This document shows, one piece after another, positions 1-8,331 of a stretch of 64,000 nt of DNA. Positions within the stretch are counted from its first letter, which is position 1, and every line of letters starts with the position of its first letter. This stretch comes from Oleidesulfovibrio sp047973035 (lineage in GTDB: Bacteria; Desulfobacterota; Desulfovibrionia; Desulfovibrionales; Desulfovibrionaceae): assembly GCF_047973035.1 (NCBI RefSeq), contig NZ_JBKEBF010000032.1, positions 117,681 to 181,680 on the forward strand, in the 5' to 3' direction. The position numbers were made by a program, and so were the translations under genes. The notes under the pieces are model-generated. The model worked only from the letters and a program-made list of their open reading frames with translations, did no database searches and was not told the DNA's origin.

Positions 1-269
1 TAACAGTGGAAACCAACCTTGGCTCAGGCTCCAGAGACTTCGTTGTCTACGCGCCGGAGATGAACCTTTCGCTGTATGACATTGAAGGGTACACCTTTGA
101 AGGCCTGTTTGCCATGAAGGAACTGGAAGGCAAAGGAGAGGAGCTGTACATTACCAGCGCTTTTGCAGCCTACGTCCCCCCTGTAGCAACTGCAGAGCCT
201 GCTTCGCTGCTCCTTATCGCAACAGGTCTGCCCCTCTTCTGGGTGGGGCTGCGCCGGAAAAACGGATAA
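1..269 (+). CDS. PEP-CTERM sorting-domain protein, 3' end (partial)
   Basis: This is the C-terminal part of a secreted protein whose 5' end lies left of the window; the frame is open to the first base, so the GTG at position 6 is not a convincing start. The last ~30 residues follow the PEP-CTERM plan: a Pro/Ala/Glu/Pro motif (TAEPAS), a hydrophobic segment (LLLIATGLPLFWVGL) and a basic end (RRKNG). In known systems such tails are recognised by exosortase (EpsH/XrtA type) and removed as the protein is exported, often alongside exopolysaccharide production. The visible ~55 residues before the tail match no domain I recognise. A strong terminator follows 14 bp after the stop. No exosortase gene is seen in this window. 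Confidence 0.75.
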   Translation, partial: TVETNLGSGSRDFVVYAPEMNLSLYDIEGYTFEGLFAMKELEGKGEELYITSAFAAYVPPVATAEPASLLLIATGLPLFWVGLRRKNG

Positions 270-282
270 CCAAATCCCCCCG

Positions 283-308
283 AAAGCCGGACAATGTCCG
301 GCTTTTTT
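283..308 (+). terminator. Intrinsic terminator after the PEP-CTERM gene
   Basis: A perfect 10-bp stem (aaagccggac / gtccggcttt) with a 3-nt loop is followed by a run of T. It lies 14 bp past the stop codon. Confidence 0.9.
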
Positions 309-451
309 CATCCTGCCATGTTTGTCCTGCACAGACATGGCAAGATTTTTTTTAAAACAAAACAGGACAGGGTGCGGGCTTATTTTCAACAAGCGGGTAA
401 AAACGTCACCGGGACATCCTCAACATTCCAGACGGAAATTGTAATCCTAAG

Positions 452-1378
452 TTATACGGGCACTACTACAGGCACAGGAGGAACAGTAGGACGTGCAAAA
501 AGAAAACCCTGCACAAAATCTACTTCATGCTCCCGCAGCCAATGCCATTCCCCCGCAGTCTCCACTCCTTCAGCAATAGTCTGAACCCCTAACCTCCTGG
601 CCATTTCCAAAATATTCTGGGTAATTACAGCTCGGTACGGATCTTCATCCACATGTTGGACCAACCCTATATCCAGCTTGATGAAATCCGGCTTAAGCAG
701 GCTCAGTAATCTGAGCGAAGAATAGCCAGCCCCAAGGTCATCCAAGGCAACACGAAAGCCATGATCACGATAAAAATCAAGAACTTCCAAAATATGGCTT
801 ACATCTTTGACTTCCTCACTTTCAATAACTTCAAAAACGACACACGCCGGATTAATTTCGGCTTGCTCAATTGCCCGCAGGGTTGCCTTCAGACAAAACT
901 CGGGACTGTAAATCGTATTGGGATTAAAATTGATAAATAAAGATTGGGTAATCCCATGTTCTTTGGCACCACGGATAGCTGCAACACGGCAGCAGCGTTC
1001 GAGATGGAAAAGCATATCTGCAGCGTTAGCTATACTGAACATTGTCTTCGGAGATAAAATCTCCCCGCTACGCGTTCGGCCTCTGGCAAGACACTCATAC
1101 CCGAAAACATTCTGCGGATTCTTTGCTTCCACAATAGGCTGAAAATGTGAAAAAATACGCCCGTCCTGCAATAATTCAAACAACCAGTCGCCACGGGGCC
1201 TTGCAACCACAGACTCCAACGGCTGCATGCGCGCCAGGTGCTGTATAGTAAACTCCTCTCTGTCATCAACAAGGAGCGCCTTGGTGTCTTTTAACTCCAA
1301 CGCACTGATAGAAGAAAAACAGTCACGACATAGAATTCTTAATTCGTCACTTACAAAACGGGCGCAATACCCCCCCAT
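452..1378 (-). CDS. EAL-domain cyclic-di-GMP phosphodiesterase
   Basis: Predicted to hydrolyse cyclic di-GMP to pGpG. The EAL domain covers about residues 70-305 of 308. The catalytic and metal-binding positions look intact: YECLARG (E95, a variant of the EAL triplet), FINFNP (N150), EVIE (E183), LDDLGAGYSSL (D213, D214), KLD (K234), AEGVET (E270) and VQGF (Q290), so activity is likely. The N-terminus carries a Cys-x11-Cys-x2-Cys pattern (C5, C17, C20) that could bind metal or act as a redox sensor; that is inference. I chose the ATG at 1378 because gaggggccct places an SD about 5 nt upstream. A GTG at 1390 is in frame, directly after a stop. Transcribed alone; there is no membrane segment. 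Confidence 0.88.
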   Translation of the reverse strand: MGGYCARFVSDELRILCRDCFSSISALELKDTKALLVDDREEFTIQHLARMQPLESVVARPRGDWLFELLQDGRIFSHFQPIVEAKNPQNVFGYECLARGRTRSGEILSPKTMFSIANAADMLFHLERCCRVAAIRGAKEHGITQSLFINFNPNTIYSPEFCLKATLRAIEQAEINPACVVFEVIESEEVKDVSHILEVLDFYRDHGFRVALDDLGAGYSSLRLLSLLKPDFIKLDIGLVQHVDEDPYRAVITQNILEMARRLGVQTIAEGVETAGEWHWLREHEVDFVQGFLFARPTVPPVPVVVPV

Positions 1379-1743
1379 AGGGCCCCTCACAGATCAGATT
1401 CATCTTACCCAGACACTAAAGCAAGGCATCCGCCGTGTGGCTCATGAGAGGAGCGAAATATAATACCTCCTTTTCGGGCAAATGTACGGGACTCATTTCG
1501 CAACGAGAATACCCTGAAGCAAATATGTCATCACACCGTTCTTCTAAGGTTGTAATATCAACCACCTGCACTACCGCCCATGTTCAACAGTTACATTTAA
1601 CAGACTTAATTACCTTGCATTCCATACATAGATTCTCATAATAACTACCATAGGTAACTAAGCGTGCCAATTGGCGGCATATTATATTTATCCTTGCTGC
1701 TTTCCCTTTCCTTATACGGCCTGTCCGTTCGACGTTCCCAAAT
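1379..1743. other. Intergenic stretch between the EAL gene and the ilvN terminator
   Basis: No convincing gene is present; the short open frames here lack SD sequences and protein-like character. It must hold the promoter of the EAL gene (minus strand), but no -35/-10 pair stands out. Confidence 0.5.
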
Positions 1744-1770
1744 AAAAGGGCCGATTTTATCCGGCCCTTT
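1744..1770 (-). terminator. Terminator of the ilvBN operon
   Basis: Read on the minus strand, a 9-bp stem (aaagggccg / cggcccttt) with an 8-nt loop is followed by a T-rich tail, just beyond the ilvN stop. Confidence 0.85.
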
Positions 1771-1780
1771 CATGCAGAAG

Positions 1781-2140
1781 CTACCCCGCCATAGCTGTCG
1801 GCGTTATACACAGTTCGTCCGCTGTTTCCCATGCAGCCACGCATGATTCCAGACGGGCGAAGGCCTGAGCATCTGCGGGAAACGGCGCAACATCATGGAC
1901 ATCCTGCAGTTTCTCCGCCTGACGGATCATCTGCTGCAGCCTGCTGTCTTCATGGACAATCAACCATATCCGGCTGATTGTGCCGTCTCCTACAGGGGTA
2001 CATAAAATTCCTTCCACGTTGAACGCGCGGCGGGCAAACAGACCGCACACGTGAGACATCACACCCGGATGGTTTCGCACAGTCAGGCGCAAGGCAATAA
2101 GGGGCGGCATGGTATCAGGCTGCTGCATTTGTGCTGTCAT
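1781..2140 (-). CDS. ilvN: Acetolactate synthase, small (regulatory) subunit
   Basis: Regulatory subunit of acetohydroxyacid synthase, the first common enzyme of valine, leucine and isoleucine synthesis. At 119 residues it is in the size class of the short IlvN type. Residues ~12-85 form one ACT domain (LIALRLTVRNHPGVMSHVCGLF, then AFNVEGI and ISRIWLIV), which in this family binds the catalytic subunit and mediates feedback by valine. A strong SD (aggaggagacaaac) precedes the ATG. The first 26 bp overlap the end of ilvB, which fits translational coupling and 1:1 expression. The C-terminal ~35 residues vary in the family and show no motif. Confidence 0.92.
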   Translation of the reverse strand: MTAQMQQPDTMPPLIALRLTVRNHPGVMSHVCGLFARRAFNVEGILCTPVGDGTISRIWLIVHEDSRLQQMIRQAEKLQDVHDVAPFPADAQAFARLESCVAAWETADELCITPTAMAG

Positions 2141-3944
2141 GTTTGTCTCCTCCTATCATTTCGGTATTGGCGGCGCCGGGGGGTACTATTGGAAATACGT
2201 TTGCAGAAACAGCCACAGGGACATGCACCAGACACGGCCCAGAGGTAGACAATGCCGCACTCAGCATTCCCATTGGGTCTTTACTCTGCCCGAGGTCTAT
2301 GGCCGGCATTCCGAACCCTTCCGCAATACGCACAAAGTCAATCTTTACAGAATAGTCTGTTGCAAATACCCGCTGTTCAAAAAAAAGATTCTGCAACTGC
2401 TGCACAAGGCCCAGCGCATTGTTGTTGGCAAGAATGATTTTGATATTGCAACGCTGCTCAACGGCTGTTGCCAGCTCCTGCAGGTTCATCTGCAGGCTGC
2501 CGTCACCGGTGAAGCACACAACAGGCCTGTCAGGGCAGGCAATGGCAGCACCAATGGCAGCAGGCAGACCAAATCCCATGGTGCCCAATCCGCCGGAAGT
2601 CAACCACTGACGCGGCCTGCTGAACGGATATGCTTGCGCTGTACGCATCTGATGCTGCCCTACATCCGTCGTAACAATGGCATCGGGCCCGACCAGTTCC
2701 GCCACTTTACAAATCATCCCGTACGGGCTGGTCGGGTCATCGGCATGAGGCATTTCCAGCCCCCAGTCCGTCCGCAGCAACTCGATACGTTCACGCCAGC
2801 CTGAGCGTGCCTCAGCGGCGACCATAGGTTCAAGCGACTCCAGCGTAACCCGTACATCTCCGGAAATAGCCAGATGTGCACTACGAATTTTATCCAGTTC
2901 GCTCGGGTCGATATCAATATGGATAACCCGTGCACCGGGGCAAAAACTGTCTACCTTGCCTGTTGCCCTGTCATCAAAACGCGCACCCGCGACAATCAGC
3001 AGGTCGCACTCTTCCATAGCCATATTCGTACAGCGGGCAGCGTGCATGCCCAGCATACCCAGCGAAAGCGGATGGTCAGACGGAATCGCCCCCAGTCCCA
3101 TCAGCGTCATAGCAACCGGAATACCTGCTTTTTCCGCTATGCGCAGAGCAACTTCCGATGCGCCGGAGCTGATGACGCCGCCGCCAAGGTACATGAGAGG
3201 CCGCTTTGCCTCATCAATCATCGCCGCTGCGGACACGACATCTTCCATATCAGGTTGTTCAGGCATGTCGGCTACGGCTGGCTGCGGCCACTGTGAAATT
3301 TCAAGCATACTCAGCTGCACATCACGGGGAATATCCACCAGAACAGGGCCGGGGCGGCCTGACATGGCTATACGGAACGCCTCGGGAATTACTGTAAGCA
3401 GTTCTTCAGCTGTACGGACAAGGAAGTTGTGCTTGGTGGCGGGAATGCTCATGCCATAGGTATCTACCTCCTGAAAGGCATCTGTACCTATGAGCGTTGT
3501 GGGAACCTGCCCCGTGATGCAGATGACGGGGACGGAGTCGAGCTTTGCGTCTGCGATGGCAGTAAGAATGTTGGTAGCCCCGGGGCCGGATGTGGCAAGG
3601 CATACCGCGGGAATACCGGTGGCGCGGGCCATACCCTGCGCAATAAAACCGGCGGCCTGTTCGTGACGGGTAAGAACGTGGCGGATGGTTCCGCGCTCTG
3701 CAAGCGCATCATAAATGGGCAAACTTGCTCCGCCGGGAATACCGGCAACGGTCTGTACTCCCTGCCTTTCAAGTATCCGTATAACTGCCTGCGCACCGTT
3801 TATGCGCTCCGGCGAAGCATGGGTATCGGGTGCTTTTTTACCTGGCGCAGAGCTTTTCCTGCTGGCTTTGCCGCCTGGCATGGCAGCGGCTCTGGACGAT
3901 GGTTGCGACCCTGTGCCGTGGTCGCGGGATCGGGAACGGCTCAT
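2115..3944 (-). CDS. ilvB: Acetolactate synthase, large (catalytic) subunit
   Basis: A thiamine diphosphate enzyme that condenses pyruvate with pyruvate or 2-oxobutyrate, committing carbon to branched-chain amino acids. The three domains are visible: N-terminal pyrimidine-binding (GIPGGASLPIYDAL; catalytic Glu in LTRHEQAAGF), central FAD-type domain, and C-terminal pyrophosphate-binding (GDGSLQMNLQEL). The usual enzyme begins near residue 45 here (INGAQAVIRILERQG). The preceding Ser/Arg/Lys-rich extension is unusual, but the ATG at 3944 has a strong SD (aaggaggagtctcc) and therefore looks real. It heads the ilvBN operon and lies 51 bp downstream of an attenuator (3996-4034) and a Val-rich leader peptide, so regulation by valyl-tRNA charging is inferred. 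Confidence 0.95.
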   Translation of the reverse strand: MSRSRSRDHGTGSQPSSRAAAMPGGKASRKSSAPGKKAPDTHASPERINGAQAVIRILERQGVQTVAGIPGGASLPIYDALAERGTIRHVLTRHEQAAGFIAQGMARATGIPAVCLATSGPGATNILTAIADAKLDSVPVICITGQVPTTLIGTDAFQEVDTYGMSIPATKHNFLVRTAEELLTVIPEAFRIAMSGRPGPVLVDIPRDVQLSMLEISQWPQPAVADMPEQPDMEDVVSAAAMIDEAKRPLMYLGGGVISSGASEVALRIAEKAGIPVAMTLMGLGAIPSDHPLSLGMLGMHAARCTNMAMEECDLLIVAGARFDDRATGKVDSFCPGARVIHIDIDPSELDKIRSAHLAISGDVRVTLESLEPMVAAEARSGWRERIELLRTDWGLEMPHADDPTSPYGMICKVAELVGPDAIVTTDVGQHQMRTAQAYPFSRPRQWLTSGGLGTMGFGLPAAIGAAIACPDRPVVCFTGDGSLQMNLQELATAVEQRCNIKIILANNNALGLVQQLQNLFFEQRVFATDYSVKIDFVRIAEGFGMPAIDLGQSKDPMGMLSAALSTSGPCLVHVPVAVSANVFPIVPPGAANTEMIGGDKHDSTNAAA

Positions 3945-3995
3945 GGAGACTCCTCCTTCGCTTTCCCCGGGCGGACTCCGGCGACCGGTTGCTAC

Positions 3996-4034
3996 TAAAA
4001 AAACAACCCCCGCCGGCTTGCGCCGACGGGGGTT
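3996..4034 (-). terminator. Transcription attenuator of the ilvBN leader
   Basis: On the minus strand a GC-rich stem (aacccccg pairing with cgggggtt, extended by four pairs after one mismatch, 4-nt loop) is followed by seven T. It sits between the stop of the leader peptide (4063) and the ilvB start (3944), the place where an attenuator belongs. Confidence 0.88.
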
Positions 4035-4062
4035 GGACTGATGCTAGTCTGTGCTTCCTCCG

Positions 4063-4185
4063 CTACGGCGCGCTGGTAACGACGCGAACGACGACGACTA
4101 CGACAGAGACGACGACAGAAACAACGCCAAAAAGACCAGCTAGGGTCTGAATGGAAGAAGCGTTGTTTGCGAAGTCAAAAGTCAT
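4063..4185 (-). CDS. ilvBN leader peptide (valine-rich attenuator peptide)
   Basis: A 40-residue open frame that is too short for routine gene calling. It begins ATG ACT TTT GAC and ends GCG CCG TAG. Residues 20-36 read GVVSVVVSVVVVVVRVV: 13 Val codons within 16 positions (21-36), with no Leu or Ile in that run. It lies directly upstream of a strong intrinsic terminator and ilvB. This is the layout of ilv leader peptides that control operons by ribosome stalling when charged tRNA is scarce; the reading that Val-tRNA is the signal is inference from codon content. The SD is poor (gcacgtaacagac), which is common for leader peptides. Two stop-adjacent hairpins could serve as pause and anti-terminator structures, but I have not folded the RNA. 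Confidence 0.85.
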   Translation of the reverse strand: MTFDFANNASSIQTLAGLFGVVSVVVSVVVVVVRVVTSAP

Positions 4186-4238
4186 GTCTGTTACGTGCCT
4201 TGTGCAAAATACACTGTAGCGGGTTTAATATTTTGATA

Positions 4239-4268
4239 ACTCTACGCACATGTCAGGATTTGCGTCAA
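4239..4268 (-). promoter_or_regulatory. Candidate sigma-70 promoter of the ilv leader
   Basis: On the minus strand TTGACG (4268-4263) and TAGAGT (4244-4239) are separated by 18 bp. They lie about 55 bp upstream of the leader peptide ATG. The -10 match is 4 of 6, so this is only a candidate. Confidence 0.35.
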
Positions 4269-4748
4269 CAGCTATTTTTTCACATTAAGTAGTGAACGGC
4301 ATACGTAGTAGCAATCTATGCCTTTAAGAAATAACCGTGACGCTGCTGCCATAATGCGTTATCCGATGCGCCGCAAGGGAGCTTGCCCGATGGGTTTGCC
4401 GCCATAAGGGGTGACAGCACACATCGCCGGACAAGGCTGGGAAGAGCGATTCCCTTGCATTTTACAATGGCATGAAGCGGCCAGCGCTGCTGTTGTCTGT
4501 CGGGAAGGCCTGCCTGCGGCAGGTGGCAGACATTGCCATGTCATTGTTCCGCCGTGCGGCCTGCCCCCTTCTTTGCGCTGTGTATATATGGTCGATACAT
4601 CAGCAGCGTTGCCTTCGTTCTGCGACCATCCCGCGGCGGCTTTTCAACTCATCAGAATGTTTTCTGCCACTTTTCCTGTATCTACCCTTTATTCCGGTAC
4701 ATTCGTACCAGTTGCCGGTTTCGCCCTTCACTGCACCGGAGCGCTCTG
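4269..4748. other. Gene-free stretch upstream of the ilv leader
   Basis: About 480 bp with no open frame that looks coding. It separates the ilv promoter region from the terminator of the amino-acid transport genes. I see no repeat or strong hairpin within it. Confidence 0.5.
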
Positions 4749-4785
4749 AAAAAACGCACCATGCTTTTACGGCACAGTGCGTTTT
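4749..4785 (-). terminator. Terminator of the amino-acid ABC transport genes
   Basis: On the minus strand a 9-bp stem (aaaacgcac / gtgcgtttt) is followed by a T run, 26 bp past the permease stop. Confidence 0.8.
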
Positions 4786-4810
4786 GCTGCTTTTATTCTT
4801 TAACTGACAA

Positions 4811-5707
4811 TCAGAGCGGACGCTTGTGACGGCACTCGAACCACCTGATGCACAGCGAAAGACTGATAGTCATTACAAGGTATAAAAATGCCACCACGTT
4901 ATACGTTTCAAAAAACAAAAACGTGGAGGCGGAATATACTTTGCCAAGCTGGGTGATATCCTGCACGCCAAGTGCGGAAACCAGTGCAGAATCCTTCAAC
5001 ATGGCGACAAAATCATTTGCCAGCGGCGGCATGACGTTTCGTAACGCCTGCGGCAGAATAACTTTGTACATGGCCTGCCAGCGCGAAAGCCCGAGCGAAC
5101 GTGCAGCTTCCATCTGCCCTGCCGCAACGGACTCTACCCCCGCGCGCACAATTTCTGCAATAAATGCCGAATACCCCACGGTCAAAGCCAGAATAGCCCG
5201 CCAGGTAAAATCAAGGGACCGGACGCTTATTTTATCCACAAGGCCAGCATCGCGCAGCGGCGTAAGCAACCAGTTCAGCCCGTCCACAAGTCCAGGTGCC
5301 CCGACAAATGCGATGTAGTACAAAATGACCAGCATGGGGATGCCGCGTACTATTTCAATATAAAACGTAGCGACCTCGCGCAGTATCCTGCTGCGTGACA
5401 CGCGCCAAAGGCCCAGCACCAGCCCCAGTAATAGTGACATGGCATATGCGATAAACGACACATAGAGTGTCACCGCAAGCCCCTTGCGGACAGTATGAAA
5501 AATAGCCGTATAGTTGGCATCCGCCGCCATTTCCCAGCAGATAACCACAGCTATAAGCATTGCAGCCAGCAGCCACAAAGGCAGCCTTTCAAAAAGCCCC
5601 GCCTTGCGCCTGGACAAATTAAGCCCCGTGCTGGAACTGGTGCAGTAGCCGGATTGTTCAGATAAAAATGATGTCATGCTTTGGACGCACAGCGGCGGCG
5701 TCACCAT
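4811..5707 (-). CDS. Polar amino-acid ABC transporter, permease
   Basis: Inner-membrane permease of the His/Glu/Gln/Arg/opine (HisM/GlnP) family. After a ~40-residue cytoplasmic N-terminus there are several hydrophobic helices. Near residues 205-235 is the ATPase-contact loop, EAARSLGLSRWQAMYKVI followed by LPQALRN, the hallmark EAA signature. Residues after it (MLKDSALVSALGVQDI) are typical of the family. The start is uncertain: neither the first ATG (5707) nor the internal ATG at 5677 has a good SD. It is co-transcribed with the binding-protein gene 33 bp upstream. No ATP-binding subunit lies next to it, so that subunit must come from elsewhere. Confidence 0.87.
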   Translation of the reverse strand: MVTPPLCVQSMTSFLSEQSGYCTSSSTGLNLSRRKAGLFERLPLWLLAAMLIAVVICWEMAADANYTAIFHTVRKGLAVTLYVSFIAYAMSLLLGLVLGLWRVSRSRILREVATFYIEIVRGIPMLVILYYIAFVGAPGLVDGLNWLLTPLRDAGLVDKISVRSLDFTWRAILALTVGYSAFIAEIVRAGVESVAAGQMEAARSLGLSRWQAMYKVILPQALRNVMPPLANDFVAMLKDSALVSALGVQDITQLGKVYSASTFLFFETYNVVAFLYLVMTISLSLCIRWFECRHKRPL

Positions 5708-5740
5708 CAGGCAACGCCGCCGGTAAACGCGTGCGGTGCG

Positions 5741-6544
5741 TTATTGATATTCGTAAAACCACTTTTTGCTTAACGCTTCCAGTGTGCCGTCTTCTTTCAT
5801 GCTGCGGATAGACGCGTTAAACGGTTCACGCAGGTCAGACCCCGGCGTCATAATAAAACCGAAGTCTTCAGAGCCCAGCGGGCCGCCTACAACCTTCAGC
5901 TTGCCGGGGTTTGCCCCCACATAACCGCGAGAGGACGAAGCATCCATCAATACCATGTCCACATCACCGGCAATCAACGCCTGTACGGTAGGGCCGAATG
6001 TTTCGAACAGCTTGATGCGGGGGTTAGCCTCGTTACCGTCCAGCACATTGTAAACTGCTACGTAAAAATTTGTTGTTCCCGGTTGAGAACCGATAAGTAG
6101 GTCAGGGTCTGCACGAAAAACTTCGGGTGTGCTGAAACGCTCTTCGTCGGCGCGAACCAGCATGAACTGTTCACTGGTCAGGTAGGTCTCGGTAAAATCA
6201 ACCTGTTTTTTGCGCTCTTCGTTAATGGTAATGCCGTCCATGCCCACATCGTACTGCCCGTTGCGAACAGCAGAAATCATGGTGTCCCATGAGGTCAGAT
6301 TCCACGACACCATACAGTTAAGACGCCGGCAGATTTCATTGACGGTATCGTATTCCAGCCCGATACCCTTGCCTGTGGCTGGGTCGATAAAATTAAGCGG
6401 CCTGTAGTCGTTAGCAGTAACAGCCTGCACGGTTTGTCCCTCAAGATCCGGCAGATTATCTGCAGCCAGCGCGCCTGTTGCTCCCGTCAGCAAAGCGCAC
6501 AGCAAGGCAGTGATTGCCCCCAGTCGAAAAATAACAGCATACAT
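5741..6544 (-). CDS. Polar amino-acid ABC transporter, periplasmic binding protein
   Basis: Family 3 extracellular solute-binding protein (267 residues) that captures an amino acid in the periplasm for the permease downstream. The N-terminus is a signal peptide ending near GATGALA/AD. Family landmarks are YRPLNFIDPATGKGIGLEYD, the hinge segment DGITINEERKKQVDFTETYL, and VQALIAGDVDMVLMD. I start at the ATG at 6544 because ggaggacgcttat gives a good SD; an ATG 30 bp upstream lacks one. The true ligand cannot be read from sequence. It leads the two-gene operon and a sigma-70-like promoter lies 35 bp upstream. Confidence 0.9.
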   Translation of the reverse strand: MYAVIFRLGAITALLCALLTGATGALAADNLPDLEGQTVQAVTANDYRPLNFIDPATGKGIGLEYDTVNEICRRLNCMVSWNLTSWDTMISAVRNGQYDVGMDGITINEERKKQVDFTETYLTSEQFMLVRADEERFSTPEVFRADPDLLIGSQPGTTNFYVAVYNVLDGNEANPRIKLFETFGPTVQALIAGDVDMVLMDASSSRGYVGANPGKLKVVGGPLGSEDFGFIMTPGSDLREPFNASIRSMKEDGTLEALSKKWFYEYQ

Positions 6545-6578
6545 ATAAGCGTCCTCCTTCGCGTATGTGGTCAATGGA

Positions 6579-6606
6579 AGTATGCGGGGATCGACAACCT
6601 TGTCAA
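6579..6606 (-). promoter_or_regulatory. Candidate sigma-70 promoter of the amino-acid transport operon
   Basis: On the minus strand TTGACA (6606-6601), a 16-bp spacer and CATACT (6584-6579) precede the binding-protein ATG by 34 bp. Confidence 0.5.
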
Positions 6607-6741
6607 TGAGGTACAGCCATTGGCAGGTGAGTTTTCAACAACCGAGGGCAATGGCAACGTTCATACCCGTGCTCTGTGTATAATGAACGGTTAAGCTCTG
6701 TTATACTATGCTCCTCCGAATCCGGCATGTTACAATACGTT

Positions 6742-8187
6742 ATGCGTATTGCCTTGTTCGATCATTATCGGAATTGTGTAACCGAATATAACCACCCGTC
6801 ATGTATCATGCACTGGCTTGGAGAAGCGTTGCTTGGCATGGGGCACGAGGTTGTTTTTGTCACGCCGCCCGACCTGCAAACCGCAACGGAAAACGACATC
6901 GTATCAGGCATACAGCCCGATGCGGAATCAAAAAAGTACGAAGAGCCTGCAAGCCGCAACGGCAGTGCAGACACGGCAAGAGCGCAGCAACGCGACCCTG
7001 ACAGGCAAAATGCACTAACTGCAATGCTCCGTAAAAGGCCCACCTCGCTTCCAGTCATAACCTGCAAAGAACTCTATAAAAACCCCGAGCAGGTAGACAT
7101 TGTACACAGCCAGCGTCCATTCGACGTTTTGCCGCACTGGATAGCCGTGCATAGTATCGGCCATCTTGAGCCGCAATGCCCCCCTGATACACAGCCTGAA
7201 ATCATCAGGAGCCACAGCGGCCGCCACTATCCGCACAACGTGAGCAGGCTGTATAACGTTTTTCCTGCAGCATCGCTGGCAAAACAATGGAGCGCCCCCT
7301 CAGACACAATCATACTGAGTGGAATCGTTCCTGATGCGTATACATTCCGCGCCGACCATAGTGGCTATCTGCTATTCACGGGGTGTGCACATGCCTCGCA
7401 AAACAGAACGCCTGCCATTATACCTGCACGGTCTCCGGTACACCACCAGCAAGCATCGTCGTTCCGTCCGATGCAACATCAGTCATCTCAGGGGCAAGAG
7501 TCATCACACATCCCATCAAGTGCAAAAGCGAGCTCAGATACACAGGCAAGGCATAAAAATAATCCCGCCGCAGATGCCGCTTTTGCATTGCAGCCGGAAT
7601 ATACGCCGCAACCATCAGAGATTGCCACGCAACCTCCCTGTATACAGACAACACATGCGGCAGGCACTCAATCTTTCCACCAGAATAAACTTGCTGAATT
7701 GCGCTTAGCCATACAGCTTGCCGCAGAAGCAGATTTACCCCTCGTAGTCACGGCTGATATTTACCCTGTGCCGCAATGGGCTCACTGCAAACATGTCACC
7801 TTCACCGGTCCCATTACCGCCGCACGATACACGCAGTTACTTGCTGGCGCTAAAGCGCTTATCTACCCCGCTATTACGGCAGACTGGACGGCAATCCCCG
7901 TTATGCAGGCGCTTGTCTCCGGTACACCGGTATTGTGCACGGCAACAGGCGTTCTGCCGGAATTCATCCACGAAGGCGTCACCGGATTCACTTTTCACAG
8001 CATGGCAGAAGCACGGCACCGCCTGAAACAGCTTGATGCCATAAGTCCTTTTGACTGCCGCCTGCACGTATTGGCCCGCCATACGCACAGGCATATGGCA
8101 GAAGCCTGCCTAAGCCTGTATATGCAGGCCTACCACTCCCGCTACAAGCAGCAGCGCAACGCACAGCTACGGGCACCACACCCCTGA
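6742..8187 (+). CDS. Glycosyltransferase, GT-B fold, with a low-complexity insertion
   Basis: Predicted cytoplasmic sugar transferase of the group 1 (GT4-like) class. The N-terminal Rossmann half begins MRIALFDHYRN and contains LGEALLGMGHEVVFVTPP. The C-terminal half resumes with YLLFTG and has the donor-site region VTFTGPITAARYTQLLAGAK, ALIYPAI, then MQALVSGTPVLCTATGVLPE. Between them, residues ~216-313 are a hydrophilic insert rich in Gln, Ser, His and Pro that the family lacks. I start at ATG 6742 because the fold begins there; no start has a clear SD, and ATGs at 6727 and 6676 remain possible. Substrate unknown. It is divergent from the transport operon and shares strand with the next two genes. 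Confidence 0.75.
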   Translation: MRIALFDHYRNCVTEYNHPSCIMHWLGEALLGMGHEVVFVTPPDLQTATENDIVSGIQPDAESKKYEEPASRNGSADTARAQQRDPDRQNALTAMLRKRPTSLPVITCKELYKNPEQVDIVHSQRPFDVLPHWIAVHSIGHLEPQCPPDTQPEIIRSHSGRHYPHNVSRLYNVFPAASLAKQWSAPSDTIILSGIVPDAYTFRADHSGYLLFTGCAHASQNRTPAIIPARSPVHHQQASSFRPMQHQSSQGQESSHIPSSAKASSDTQARHKNNPAADAAFALQPEYTPQPSEIATQPPCIQTTHAAGTQSFHQNKLAELRLAIQLAAEADLPLVVTADIYPVPQWAHCKHVTFTGPITAARYTQLLAGAKALIYPAITADWTAIPVMQALVSGTPVLCTATGVLPEFIHEGVTGFTFHSMAEARHRLKQLDAISPFDCRLHVLARHTHRHMAEACLSLYMQAYHSRYKQQRNAQLRAPHP

Positions 8188-8331
8188 AAAGCAACGCTTC
8201 CCGACCACCGCAGAACTATCTTCAAAACCAGTCAACCCGTTGACTAACCCGTCGCCTACGGCCTAAGAAGCTCATTCACGCACAGATACACGGCAGCGTT
8301 CTCTCGCGTCTGCCATCAAGCGGGCACACTC

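Noticed and set aside
3945..4200. T-box riboswitch before ilvB
   Set aside because: No T-box consensus is present; the Val-rich leader peptide explains the terminator better.
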